Source: Cunninghamia lanceolata
Taxonomy: Eukaryota > Streptophyta > Pinopsida > Cupressales > Cupressaceae
NCBI GenBank assembly: GCA_027924645.1
Contig: BSBN01001199.1
Location: forward strand, 558,001 to 622,000
Length of the DNA: 64,000 nucleotides
Direction of reading: 5' to 3'
In this document: positions 44,908 to 57,609 of the stretch, in pieces
Layout: each line of letters begins with the position of its first letter
How positions within the stretch are numbered: the first letter of the stretch is position 1
Notes under the pieces: generated by a model
What the model saw: only the letters and a program-made list of their open reading frames with translations
Databases searched by the model: none
What the model was told of the DNA's origin: nothing
Position numbers and translations under genes: made by a program

Positions 44908-46157
44908 TGTAATGTATGAAAAGAGGGTTTAAGGGATTGATGGATAGTTTAGCTAGATCCTCCTTTCACTACACACATTCAAAGACATTTAACCAAGTTG
45001 AATCACAACTTATGTAAGATGGCTCAACTATAGGTTGGTTGTCACTTGTAATGATAGGAAAATTTGGAATTGATTGATTAATGTATTGATTTTAGTTTGA
45101 TTAAGCTTAAAACCCTAATTATGCAAAATTGTAAACAAACATATGAAACCTGATAAATCCTTCTACAAAAATAGAATAAATAAAGATCAGATACATACCA
45201 AATTTCGAGTTCTAGAGTATAGAAAACTTGGGGGCTAAAGATAAGGTTCCCAAGCCCAAGGTACTACTTTTTATTAGGACTTCAGGATCTTTTCCGACAC
45301 TAACAGCAACCACTTAAAAGATTCTCTATGACACGAAACGAAGGGGCAAAAGAGTAGATGCTCAAGCCTTTCCTAAGCTATTTCTTTCCTTTTTCTTCAA
45401 ATCCTAATTCCTTATGCCCTACAACAGTCCTCTGCAACTCCACTCTTCGATATATGATACTTATCACCTGTAATCACAAGAAGAGGGGTTGGGGGTTGTG
45501 GTGTTTAGAAGCTTGCACCTCAGTCAGGCCCTCGAATGGCATTCAATCCTTCCAACACCATTGTTAGATAGAGAGTGCATGTCCTTGTAGGATAGAGGCA
45601 AAAAAAAATTGATAAATGATTGATTTCATTAAGCACAAATAGATATCACCTTGGAGGTGTAGCTCTCAAGTAGATGAAGATCTTTCACAACATGAGAAGA
45701 TCAAGCCAAATTTGCAATAACAAACACAACAATAACACAAGCTTGTTGTACAACACAATGAATTCCTTCAATGCTCTAAAATCATAAGTTCGCTAAAATC
45801 TCATAATCATCTTCTAGTTTACAAATGATGTCCTAAACATGCTTATATATGCATTCCTTCTTTAATTTCATAATTCAAACTTAAGATGTTAGCAATGGAC
45901 ACCTTTTAATGATCTCCAACTGACATTAAAATTTGGGACCCTACCAAAATAGGGTAGGGCAAGGGTGTGGGTCCCCTTGTCTTAGGACCTATTTTGGGAT
46001 AGGGTTAAGCTCTAAGATGTCCCCTATGTCCCATTTATCATGGGTTTCAGGGCATTTTGTCTCTAGATTCAATTCTAACATGCATGATAAAAATTAAGGG
46101 ACCCAAGACCTAAACTTAGGAAGTAAAAGTCCTAGGGGGAAATTTTACAACATAACA
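44908..46157 (-). repeat. 5' LTR of the protease-only element
   Basis: This 1250-bp LTR is on the plus strand TGTAATGTATG...AACATAACA. A TATATA sequence in the middle (about 45844) matches TATATAAA in the related LTR at 58885-58892. Confidence 0.87.
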
Positions 46158-46162
46158 ATTTG

Positions 46163-49127
46163 GATCATCTAATAACTTAGAGCCTTCAAGTTGTTCAATG
46201 TATAGATCTTCTTCCAATTCTCAATTTAAGAATGAAGACTTCACATCCATATGATAAACATTGAAGTCCTTATGAGATACAAAGGCCAAGAACATTCTAA
46301 TGGCCTCCATTCTTGCCACTAGAGCATATGTTTCCTCATAATCTATTCCTTCTACTTGTGAGTAGCCTTTACAGACAAGTCTGGCCTTATTTCTGACTAC
46401 TTCTCCATTCTCATTCAATTTGTTCTCGAACACCCATTTAGTTCCTATCACATTTTTGTCTTCTGGGCTTGGAACAATTTCCCAAGTTTGATTCTTCTCA
46501 ATCTGCATCAATTCTTCTTCCATAGATTTGATCTAGTGTTCATCTTTGCATGCTTCAGTCATTGTTTTGGGTTCTATTTTGGACAATAAGTACAAATTTA
46601 CCTGTTCATCTACCATATATCTATTTTTCTTCTTGTTAATACACCTTTGTTCTTATCTCCAATGATTTGATCTTCAGAATGATTCTTTTGCACATACTTG
46701 GGAGTCTTCGGAATCCTTTTCGGAGCATCTTCTTGATCAACTTGCATCTCCTTTTCTTCTTCTCTTTATTCTTCTTTGCAAGAGAGCTCATCATATTCAT
46801 ATTCTTCTATCAGCACATAGCTTTGATATGCTTCTTCATCTACTTTGACATTTTCACTTTCAACTAACTTCTTTAGCCTCTTGTTGTAGCACCTATAAGC
46901 CTTTCTCTTTGTAGAGTATCTAAGGAGAATTCCTTCATCTGATCTTGTATCAAACTTTCCCAAGTTTTCTTCATCTCTCCTAATGTAGCACTTACTTCTA
47001 AACACTCTAAAATATTTTACAGTAGGAGTTCTTCTATACCATAGTTCATATAGAGTTTTTGAACTGTTGACCCTTGCTTACACTCTGTTTTGTATGTAGA
47101 CTACAATGTGAATAGATTCTCTCCAATAGATATCCGGTAGATTTTCTTCTTTCAACATTGTCCTTGCTACTTTCTAAACTGTCCTATTCTTTCTTTCCAC
47201 AACTCCATTCTACTGAGGAGTTCTGGGGGCTAACAATTACCGCTTTATTCCATGATCTTCACAAAAATAGTTAAACTCCTTGGAGGTGAACTCACCACAT
47301 TTGTCAGATCTCAAGCACTTGATTTTTAGATCTATTTCATTTTCAACCATAACCTTAAATGCTTTAAACTTATCTAGAGCTTTTGATTTTTCTTTGAGAA
47401 AGGTTACCCAAGTCATTCTCGAATAATCATCAATTAACAATATGAAATACCTATCACCTTGAAAACTTCACGTTTTTGTAGGTCCACATAGATATGTATG
47501 TACCAAATCCAAGGGTCCTATGGTAGAATATTCTTTGATTTTGAAGTTCTTCCTTGTTTTCTTCCCAATCTAACATTTCTTACAAATTGCATTGATGACA
47601 TTTGTAATTCTTGGCAGATCTCTCATAGCTTGAGTAGAGCTGATCCTTACTAGGCTATCAAAATTGACATGACACATTCTTCTATGCCATAGCCAACTTT
47701 CATTTGTTTGAGTCATACAACACACACCATTAGCATCTTTGAGCTGATCTACATTTCCTTTTGTCCTTGTTCTTGTAGAAACTAGAGTTCCAAAGCTTTC
47801 TTTTCTAATTTCATAGCCACCATCCCGAAACACAAGGTTATATCCTCTACTGCACATTTTTCCTACACTTTGAAGATTATGCTGAAGACCCTTAACATAG
47901 AGAACATCATCTGTATTGTGTTTTCCATCAAATCTAATTGAACCTTTTCCACAAATCTTAGCAAATGCATCATCCCCAAACTTAACAAAGCCTTCATAAA
48001 ATTTCTCAAGCTTAACAAACTTATTTTTATCACCTATCTTATGATTTGAACATCCACTGTGAATTATCTAGTAGTTTTCCTCTTCTTTTGCATGAAAAGT
48101 AGTTACCAAGGCTCCTTTGATATTGTTCCCCTTTTTTAGAGAAATTTCCTTCATATTTATTTTTGAGTGAGTAGAGTTGGTTCCAACATTCAATGCCATG
48201 AACAAGCATTCATCACTTTCATCATCAGGGTAGTTAGACTCATCATTAGATATGCTAGCATCTTCTTTAACATAATAACTCCTCTTGATTGATTTACCTT
48301 TGTTATCCTTGTATTTATCATTTGAATTTTTGACCAACATTTTGCAACATAATGACCTATCTTTCCACAGCTAAAACATTTGAAAGGTAACTTACCTCTG
48401 TATTTTATAGACCCATTTTTCAATCTACTCACAAAATTTGCTTCTATTTTATCAAAGTCATCCGAATCTGATTCATCATTCTTTTGTGTTTTGTTGACCT
48501 TAAAAGCATTCTCTTTCCTTGAGTCATCCTGACCAGACTCTCTTAATTCAAAAGTAGTTAAAGTACCAAACAATTGATCCCTAATATAAGTATCCAAATT
48601 TTAAACTTCCTCAATAGAAAAAACTTTAGCACTATAATATTTTGGAAGAGTTCTTAGTACCTTCTTTACCACTTTAGCTTCCTCCAACTTTCAACCAAGA
48701 CCATTGATGGAATTGACAACTTCATCCACTCTCTACATGTAGCTTGCAATATTTTCATCCTTTGACATCTTTAAGGTTTCAAACTTGGTCTTCAAATTCT
48801 GCATCTTTGCTTCCTTGACTTTGTCATCTCCTTCATAGATACTTTCCAACTTCTTCCAGATCTCATGAGTAGTTTTGTAGCTCATTACCTTCACCAATTA
48901 TGAATAAGAAAGACTATTTAGAAGAGCACTCCTTGTCTTGCCATTATTCTCATTGTCTTTAACCTCATCATCATCCTTTGGACCATTAGTAGGTACAATA
49001 TATTTTTTCTCAAATAATTTCCATACACCATACCTAAAGAGACAAGAAAGATTTCCATCCCAATCTTCCAAAAATCATAATTTGATCCATCAAACAAGGG
49101 AATCTCAATACCTTTCCTATGCGCCAT
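46163..49127 (-). pseudogene. gag-pol: Old copia element: gag, protease, integrase and start of RT
   Basis: Minus-strand remnants in order: gag start MAHRKGIEIPLFDGSNYDFW (49127), zinc knuckle CFSCGKIGHYVAKC (near 48390), integrase [15 protein letters not shown] (near 47690) and LRSDKCGEFTSKEF (near 47290), and RT start [15 protein letters not shown] (46440) through [11 protein letters not shown] (46221). Several stops and frameshifts occur. The stretch between integrase and RT (46524-47010) is still readable as the connection domain. The RT continues at 39890 across the nested element. Confidence 0.9.
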
Positions 49128-49167
49128 CCGGATCTACCTCAAGCGGTTAAGCTTTTCTAAGGAACTC

Positions 49168-49180
49168 AGCTCTGATACCA
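49168..49180 (-). other. Primer-binding site of the old copia element
   Basis: Minus-strand TGGTATCAGAGCT, two bases after the 5' LTR, complementary to initiator-Met tRNA. Confidence 0.88.
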
Positions 49181-49182
49181 AA

Positions 49183-51760
49183 TGTTAGTATGCATAGGGA
49201 AACTGAGAGGGGGGTGAATCAGTTGTATAATTAAACATTAAACCCTCAATGCTATTCCAATCTTCAAACTCTTATTATGCATCAGCAGAATGTAGATATA
49301 TGAGACATCAATCTAAACACATAAGAACACTAGATTTATGTGGAAAACCCAAGAAGGGAAAAACCACAGTGAGGATTAACTCACATATTTATGAATAACA
49401 ATACTGAATGCAAGTAGGCTCACTACTAGAACGACTCACTATCCAAAAGAGAGAAGAATAGAAGAGGACCGTTACAGAGAGATTCACTATATCAAGGAAA
49501 TAGGAGAAATCCACCACTGCAACTTTATGTCATCCGTAACCTTTGGCTCACTACCTCAAGTAACTTAAAGTAGACTAAAATTTAGACACCTTCTGCTCAC
49601 TGCATCCAAAATTCATAAGCATTTAAGCTCACACTCAATTCACCACCCTTGATTCACATTTGCATTATCTTCTTTGCATTTCTCCACTCAAACTTCATCT
49701 TGTATTTATACCATCTAGGACCTAAAACAATCTCAATTAGGTTAGCCTTAATAAAATATGTGCACCTTAAATGTGCAACACCAAAATAGGTTGGCACCAT
49801 ACACTTCTACAGTGGAAATAAGTAAAGGTGGACCACACCAAGGGTTAACTAAGACCCAAATCTATATCGCCATGTTTCTCATCACATCCATGATCCACGA
49901 GGTACCTCCGCAAATAGTGCTAGCAAGCTAGGTCAGCCAAACCTAAACTAACACTACAAGTGACCACATACACACCTCTCCAAGTCCATAAACATCATGT
50001 GGGCCAATAAGAAATATTCCACAGCTTTCGCAAATCTTTTTAGAATATTCCAGCATCATCAGAATCTTATGTGACACTACCGCAACCACTTGAAACCAAG
50101 AATGTCTTCATTCTACACATTAGGATGCACTACCACTAAACATCAATACAAGAATTGAACTTGGAGAGCAACCCAACACTAGGGAAGGTAGACACAAACA
50201 ATATATGCATTCTCCCATAAGCATAAGACAAGAAACCTTAATGCGGAGAAATGAGGAGAAATCTCATTTCTCCCAGACAACCTTCTTCACAATCAAACAC
50301 ATCTTCCACTACTGCATGATCTACAACCTGAGATTCTGGATATGTTATGTCATAAAATATCTTTCTATGACTTTTACCTCCTAACTTTAGCTACTAAGTC
50401 CCTTAATTCTAATCATGCATGTTAGAAATGAATCCCAAGACAAAATGCCTCGAAAGCCATGATAAATGGGACTTAGGGGACATCACTAAGCTTAACCCTA
50501 ACCCAAAACAGGCCCCTGGGCTTGGGCGCCTATGCCCTAGCCCTACCCTATTTTGGTGGGGTCCCAAATTTGAATGTTGGTTGGAGATTGTTAAAAGGTG
50601 TCTGTTGCTGACATCTTGAGTTTGAATGATGAAATTTGTAGTAGGAATGCATATATAATCATGTTTGGGACTTCATTTGAAAACTAGAACATGATTTTGA
50701 GATTTTGGAAAACTTATGATTTTAGAGAATTCAAGGCATTCATTGTGTTGTTATTGTGTTTGTTATTGCAAATTCGGCTTCAACTTCTCATGGCATGAAA
50801 GAACTTTGTCTTTGTGAGAGCTACACCTCCGAGGTGATATCTATTTGTGATTCAATCTATCATTTTTATCATTATTTTTGCCTCAATCCTGCAATGACAT
50901 GCACTTTCTAGCTATAAACAGTGTTTGAAGGCTTCAATGCTATTCTAGGGCTTGACCGAGGCAAGCTCCTAAACACCACAACCCCCAACCCCTCTCTTGT
51001 GATTGTAGGTGACAAGTATCAAATCTCAAAGAGTGGAGTTGCAGAGGATTGTTGTTGAGTGTAAGGGTCTTAGATCTGGAGAAAAAGGTAGAAAATAGCT
51101 CAAAAAAGGCTTGGGTGCCTACACCCTTGACCCTTAGTTTTATAGCATGGAGAATCTCTAAATTGCTTGCAATCAGTAGTGGAAAAGATCGTGAAGCCCT
51201 TTGGCCTTGGGCACCCGCTCTTTCACCCCTGACATTTTTGTATGTTGAAACTCAAAATCTAGTATGTATCTAATTTGTATTTAGTCTATTTCTATAGAAG
51301 GATTTATTAGGTTTTGTCTATTTGTTTATGGTTTTGTATAATTAGGTTTTTATGGTAAATCAAACTAAAATCAATACATTAATCAGTCAATTCCGAATTT
51401 CCTTATCATTCAAAGTGATAGCCAACCAGATAGTTGAGTCCACTTGCATAAGTTGTATTTCAACTCGATTAAATGTCCTTGAATGTATTTAGTGAAAGGA
51501 CAACTTAACCAAACTATCCATCAATCCCATCAACCATTTTTTCCTTCATTATAGGATATAACACTTCTAAAAACCTCTAATCATTACTTCCAAACCATAC
51601 AGGAATATCTTCAACCATGAGGAAATGTGGAGCATAACATTGAACATACCTTTGTCACACTACACACCTTTTTATTCATTTTTTTTTAAAAGCACTTGGA
51701 AACCAAGTGAATCATCTACTGGAGGTTGACATCAATGACAACACCAGCAAGCTTCTGACA
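49183..51760 (-). repeat. 5' LTR of the old copia element, interrupted
   Basis: This LTR would be 1362 bp without the solo LTR at 50343-51553 and its 5-bp duplication. It has TG/CA ends. A minus-strand TATAAATA is at 49703-49710. The U5 stem is reduced to AACTGA/TCAGTT (49201-49206 and 49219-49224). Confidence 0.88.
50343..51553 (+). mobile_element. Solo LTR of the protease-only family
   Basis: This 1211-bp sequence aligns with the LTRs of the 39891-46157 element, in the opposite orientation (starts TGTTATGTCATAAAAT). The duplication GGATA flanks it (50338-50342 and 51554-51558). There is no interior, so LTR-LTR recombination removed the rest. The last bases are ATA instead of ACA. Confidence 0.88.
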
Positions 51761-51765
51761 ATTTT

Positions 51766-52629
51766 GAGGTTATACTATCCTAATTAGAACAAATGATTTA
51801 TATTCAACCATCTTGGTTATAAGGATTTAAATTTTCAATGTGCATTTTAAAGCTCTAAAAATTGACTATGCCATCTATGGATGAATATGCTAGTCTTAAG
51901 AAGTAACTAATCGTATTTTATTTCAAAAATTATTTTCTACATTATAACTTAAATTACCAAAATCTACGAGTCACACTTAAAGGGATAAAGAATTATTGCA
52001 ATGATATTATTTTTAGATTCTTTATATGAATACATATGTGGATTGTAAGTAAAAGTCTCTGTAATATAGAAAATTGAATTCTTTTTAAAAAGAGCTATAC
52101 TTTCTAATTAGAATTATTTTCTAAGGTTAATACACTAGGATCTCACTAGCCCCAATGAACTGTATTTTTTTTCTATCCAACTAGGAAGAGCCAAATAACT
52201 TCAACTAAACCCTTTTTATTGTTTTACATGTAGAAAGTAACTATCTTTGATAAGAAAAAGTATAAAGTAATAGTAGTAAAACTCTAAATTCTAGAAATCA
52301 AAATGTTGGATCATAGAAATAAATTTAAAACTGAGAATAGGAACAAAAAAGGCACCTAACACCAGAAGGAAAGAGCGTCAACCTAGGATGTTAGTGTGTC
52401 ATATGGATGTTTGCATGTCACATTATCATTCATACTGTAATAAAACTAAGAAAATATTCAATTGATGCTTTTGTCCAAGTTCAACTAGTTACCCAATCTA
52501 CACATTAAACCAAAATGAGGACCCAAAAGCACACCAAATAATAGAATCCATTGATAAACACATTGAAATGACTAATTGAAAGATTGAAAATACAAAATAA
52601 AGAAAGAAAATGAAGACGAAGAAACTATA
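51766..52629. other. AT-rich spacer, nothing recognised
   Basis: About 860 bp of AT-rich DNA between the old copia element and the next LTR. I see no frame, repeat or terminal structure worth naming. Confidence 0.5.
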
Positions 52630-54258
52630 TGTAACGTCAAAAATTGCATACCCTTACAATTTCACGTTACATTTTGCACTCACTTTGGTGTCCACTCCCC
52701 TAGTATGTTCTTAGGATCATTTTGGCCCTGCCTTAGCCTTTTTCCTAACCCACACATGTTGTGTTTGTGTTATGTATTCACCTTTGTGCTTATTTTTTTC
52801 AAATGTTATTTTAGGGCCTTGAGTCTCTCACTATTCTAAGGTGTTCTATGAGACCAGGAGCTAGTCACTTAGACACTAGTGCTTAATGCAAACATCTATA
52901 TGACATGCTAGCATCCCAAGCCTATTTGGCACTAGGTGACCATTTCTTGGGTATTACTCACCACCTCATGTGACATGAAACATTTCACGTAATGCCTCTG
53001 TGCCTTCAAACAACCTTCTTTGATCTACCCTTTCTATTTCCCTTTCATTCTTTCATTTTGAAGTAACTTCTTTGGCAAATTCTTAGCAATCTTTAGCAAT
53101 ACAAAAAACTCTCCTTTGGCTCTTCTTTTGCATCTCTTGGAAAATATGTAAAGATATTAATATTATTATGCTCAAAAACAACTATGTACTTGCATTTTCA
53201 AGGATTTTCATGGTTATATTGTTGTACTCAAGCTCATGTGAGATTTCTTGTGGATTTGTGATATCTCCACGGGGTTTCTTAGAACCACTAGTTGTTGGTC
53301 TCTCCATATCTAGATAGGTAGTTTGCATCTTCTTGTTTACAAGGTGATTGAGTTCTATTTTTCTCTCATTTGTTGCTCATTTGTGCAGTGTAAACCATTC
53401 TTGCACCCATTGTGTTTATGTGGGTTTCCTCCATTTCCTTTCTCTCCTTCAAATAAGCTCACTAGTTTGCTCTTATATTTGAGTAGAATAGTTTCATTTT
53501 ATATTTGCAATCTATTTTCCATTGTTTTTATTCATTCTAGATGTACTTAGAATATAATAGCACACACATCTATTTCAATATTTTCAATCTTGGTTTCTAT
53601 GGAGGAAGAAATACTAAAATAGGGGTTTAACCTAAAGGAAAACCCCTAAAAACCCCAAAATTTCCTTCTTCTGGGAGGTTTTAGATTTAAGGGAGAAGTT
53701 CCTTTCACTTCATTGGTTTTGTGAATTCTGTTCCCCTTCTTCCTCATTTCCCTCATTTATTTCATTTCTTTTCAATTATGTTGTTCATATCCTTTCAATT
53801 TTAGTATATTTTATCACTTGGAAGCTATTGGTATTTGGTTTCATCTCATGTTATGCAGGATAGGTGAAATAGAGTGAAACAAAGTTAAAGTTTTATATTT
53901 TTCATATGTTCTAGACTAGAGTGCAACATGTAGATGTATACATGATGTGTTGGCATCCTTGGTAGTGAGCTCCTCTACTTGATGCTAGGTTCTTTTTAAT
54001 TTTATATTTTCTTTTTTGTCATTAAAATATTCAAATTATGTCTAGCATTCTATATTTCATATTTTATCACCATTCTTCTATCTTTCAATCAACTAGCATA
54101 GTTCCTATTTACATTCTTAGCACTTTGAGGTACCGGTAATGTTAATCTATTGAACATCAATAGGAAATAGAAAACTAAAATAGTCCTAAGTGTGGTTGTA
54201 GTGAAAAGTTCCTTTAGCTAATACCTCTTAGTTGAAGTGTGATTTTTCTTCATCTACA
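52630..54258 (+). repeat. 5' LTR of the decayed gypsy element
   Basis: TG/CA ends, followed after three T by the primer site. No second copy lies in the window, so the left border rests on the TGTAAYGTCAAAAA start shared with the LTR at 58558. Confidence 0.7.
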
Positions 54259-54261
54259 TTT

Positions 54262-54277
54262 TGGTGAACCCGATGTT
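54262..54277 (+). other. Primer-binding site of the decayed gypsy element
   Basis: TGGTGAACCCGATGTT, just after the LTR. The same site is at 59816 and, decayed, at 44904-44888. The matching tRNA was not determined. Confidence 0.7.
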
Positions 54278-54893
54278 TTTTAACACTTAAAAATCTAAAC
54301 ACACTTCTCTTTGCACATTTAAATACTTTCTTTTGTATTTAAAACAGCAAACTCTTTGATCACATTTGGTTGTACATTGTGAATTCAAACTCTATTTATG
54401 AGCTTCACCACACAAACATCTAATTCTAATTACATTGTTCGTAGAAGTTTGAGACACCTTGTAATGGCCCACTCTCATATAGGTGTAACACTCCTATCAG
54501 GTTGACACCTAATTTTACAAACTTATCCTATGATCCTACAATAATAAATGTTTCATATTTATCCTCTTTTGTGACTTTTTCAATGACTAATTTTCATGAT
54601 GCTAAATCAACTTTTGACCATGAGGTCACACTAGGTAGCATTGCCCAAGAGTTTAGGAGTTAGAGTTCCACTTGGCTCACTACCCCTAGGATCACCTAGC
54701 TAATGAGAACCTACCCAATGTAATGCCTTTGGTTGAGGCTCTTCATTCAATTCTAATTGGTCACCCTGACGGTCTTGACTTCCTCTATCATATTGCCCAT
54801 ATTGTCCATAGTGATACATCTTGATTTACAAGCTAACTTGAGGGGGCTCAAGACTCCCTTTCTAACATCATTGGCAATCAAATTTTAGTTTCG
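54278..54893 (+). other. Leader and early gag of the decayed gypsy element
   Basis: Non-coding or heavily decayed sequence between the primer site and the first readable frame. No repeat array is visible. Confidence 0.4.
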
Positions 54894-55829
54894 ATGGATA
54901 CTTCCTATGTACAAACATCTACATCTTCACATATGGCCATTAGTACTACACAATATAGAAATGTAGGTGCTAGTTCATCTAAAATGGTCATGAATCCCAT
55001 AAATCAATATGGGTATGTTCTACCTTCATGTCCCCTACACTTCACTTTTTGTACTGGTCACCTCAGAGCCTCCCAACAGATGCCCCTTCCTCTCACCTCT
55101 ATGTCCATCTCTACACCCATGTATACCATAGATCTCATCATAAACCAACTCCTCTAGAATGTCGGTTCCTTGCACCAATAGCTTGCCACCTTATCCACAT
55201 CATTTGCATAACCTCTCATCCTAGCAATAGATGTAGTCCCTTATCTCTCAACATCCTAGTTACTCCTTTTCCCCAATGCTTTGAGGCACAACGGTTTGAA
55301 AAGTACTATGGAAAAGGCAACCCACAAATGCATGTATCTACATTTATCACCTTATATAGAGATTTAGTTTTTACGATCACTTGCTAGTGAAACTATTTCT
55401 ACAATTGTTGAAAGACACTGCATTGGATTGGTTTTACTCATTGCATGATCATTCTCTCTCTTCATTTGAGCATCTTGTTAATTAGTTTCTCCAACACTTT
55501 CAAGCCAACATTAGACCAAAGGTTGTACATTCACTGACCTCATCCATTGTCACCAAGGAACCCATGGGAAGATCACTAATTATATTTATCGATATCAATC
55601 ATTATTTTGCAAATTCTTTATGCCCTACTAGATTCAAATGTGTAGTGGGTGTTTATCAGTAACCTACAACCTCTATTTTGAGATAAGATTTTTCTCATGA
55701 AATATCCTTCTTTTGTGCATTTATGCACGGTGCTTCATGATTATTAATATTATATCAACCAATTCAAGGTTCCCACCTCATCGGCTCTTGTTACACAATT
55801 TGGTGCACCTTCATATTTTAATAGTTACA
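54894..55829 (+). pseudogene. gag: Ty3/gypsy gag remnant, first part
   Basis: The frame from 54894 shifts into one that runs to 55387 and contains RFEKYYGKGNPQMHVSTF, the start of the plant gypsy gag domain. After a stop it continues, from about 55390, with LQLLKDTALDWFYSLHDHSL and FEHLVN, the conserved middle of the same domain. Gag would form the element's particle. At least two stops and one frameshift make it non-functional. Confidence 0.75.
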
Positions 55830-57290
55830 AAAAGAAAAAAAATATTTAAAAATAATACTTCAATAATAATTAATAATGCAGTAGCTTGATGTCAAACAAG
55901 GTACTCTAACCACTACATTCTAACCAAACCAACTTGCATGTCTTGAGACCCTAAGATTAGGTGTGTTCCTTCTTTAGCCTCCTTATTGCTACTAGCCCTG
56001 TTTTAGGGGTGTTTTCACCCTATCTTGCAGAATACTCCTTCAACCCACAAGAGGGTTATATTTTTATATACCTATTATTGATTTATTCAACATATCATGA
56101 TTTGAGGTAGGTTTGTTTTGAAACACCACAGCCTAAAATTGACTGTTCTTGCTGCTACAAAGGGGCAATTAGCCCTAGTTTCCAAAGCAAGTACGCAAAA
56201 TCCTTCACCCAAACTTTTCACACCTACTCTATAACCATTTTAAGGTTTCCAATTGACCAAATCCACAATTTTTGGACCAAGATAAACCTTACACATTACC
56301 AAACCACCATACCCTTACCCTAGGCCTATTTTAGGCTTGTGTCTATGAGGGTTTATTGAAAATCTACCTTCCACCACCTGCTACACCTTACCAATGGCGT
56401 AAACATCTTAGTTTAGGCATGTACATGCTTTCCAAACTCTCCTTTATCCTTTATCAACACTGTTTCATCAAAGTCTCACTCTAAACCACCATTTTCAAGT
56501 CAAAAACTTAGAAATACCACTGGGATAGTTTTAGTAAATCGGCTATAAAATGCTCAAAACATCATGAAATCAAACACAACCAATTGAAAATGAAATTAGA
56601 TTCATTCCTCTATCCAAAAATATCACTTTCAGATCATAAAACATCAATACAAATCTGTATTATTCGCTGCAACCTAACTGTTATCTGAAAAATCTAGAAA
56701 TTACAGTCATTAAAACAACCATATCTTTCTTAATACTTAACGAAAATCAATGAAACAAAATGAAAATGAAAGAGGATTCAGAGATTCATCAATCCCAATC
56801 CATGAGAGACCACCCATAGGCTGTACAAGGCCATACTATGTACTATAAAAATAGATTACACAGAAAAAATGCAAAAAACAGTGATGTCTTATTATTTATT
56901 CTTTCAAAATCAACATCAGTAGCCTCAACTCGGAGTTCACAAGCATATTTAACCTTTTTACATCATCAACCACCTAGAAACCAATGGTCATACCTACCTT
57001 TTGAATAGCTTGATTGTTCATCTTCCATGGTTTGCATTTTTTGTCCTATTACATAGTAGTTTTTGATGATATTACAAAAATATGACACTCTTACACACAA
57101 TTAATCCCTATTACATGCTAAGTGGTCTAATAAGACCTTATTCACTTGACAACTTCCTAGACACACCTCAACCTATCAAAGAGACCTTATTTACAAAGCT
57201 TGTATACTTTACTATCATGGTGGTCCTGCACCACAGCTACAACACCTTCATAGGTTGCTCTAGCCCTCTCTTAATCTAAAAAAGTAAATC
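55830..57290. mobile_element. Unexplained ~1.46-kb insertion in gag
   Basis: Gag reads to about SYFNSYKK at 55829 and resumes at about 57290 with QFTPLNKS. The intervening DNA is not gag. The borders carry similar A-rich strings (ACAAAAAG and CTAAAAAAG), possibly a target duplication. I see no TG/CA LTR ends, no clear terminal inverted repeat and no coding motif, so the type of insertion is unknown. Confidence 0.4.
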
Positions 57291-57540
57291 ACCAATTCAC
57301 ACCTCTAAATAAATCCCACTATTCTATTCTATAGAAACTCCTAAAAAAATTTTGGTGGAGCTACTACCTATTTGACCTTTAGATACAATCAAACCCTTAC
57401 CACCTTCCAATGACCCAAATGCCTTTTGTCAATTCCACCAAGTTCCCGGTCATGATACTGAACTATGTTTACATCTCAAACACATAGTGCAAGACTACAT
57501 TGATTAGAATGTCATCCAGGTAGCTAGTGTAAATGATAAA
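57290..57540 (+). pseudogene. gag: Ty3/gypsy gag remnant, end with zinc motif
   Basis: A readable segment includes CQFHQVPGHDTELCLHLKH, the C-X2-H-X4-H-X4-C-type motif at the end of gag in many plant gypsy elements, followed by IVQDYID. Stops and a frameshift are present. Confidence 0.65.
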
Positions 57541-57609
57541 TAAAATAAATAAATTTATCCTCCAAACCAAAATTTATAAATCTATACTAACCCATTACCC
57601 CACCACTCT

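Larger units (their letters stand above)
39891..46157 (-). mobile_element. Non-autonomous gypsy-like element encoding only a protease-like protein
   Basis: On the minus strand: 5' LTR 46157-44908, primer site 44904-44888, single decayed frame 44064-42962, then 1.8 kb of repeat-rich untranslated DNA, a polypurine tract and the 3' LTR 41132-39891. The target duplication ATTTG is perfect (39886-39890 and 46158-46162). LTRs of 1250 and 1242 bp are about 90% alike by eye. No gag zinc knuckle, RT, integrase or RNase H is present. The element at 58558 has the same plan, so this is a family structure and not simple truncation. Confidence 0.88.
22847..51760 (-). mobile_element. Old copia element split by nested insertions
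   Basis: The 5' LTR is at 51760-49183, the primer site at 49180-49168, coding remnants at 49127-46163, 39890-39540, 32504-31849 and 24752-24234, and the 3' LTR at 24233-22847. The pieces join in order across each insertion at the level of protein sequence, for example HVKEMLKK before the 32505-39534 insertion and FRMEDSKP after it. Flanking 5-mers GTTTT (22842-22846) and ATTTT (51761-51765) differ by one base and may be the original duplication. The protein is more divergent than the other copia elements here. Its RT active site is YIDD (codons at 39709-39720) where the others have FVDD. Many stops and frameshifts make it inactive. Confidence 0.88.
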
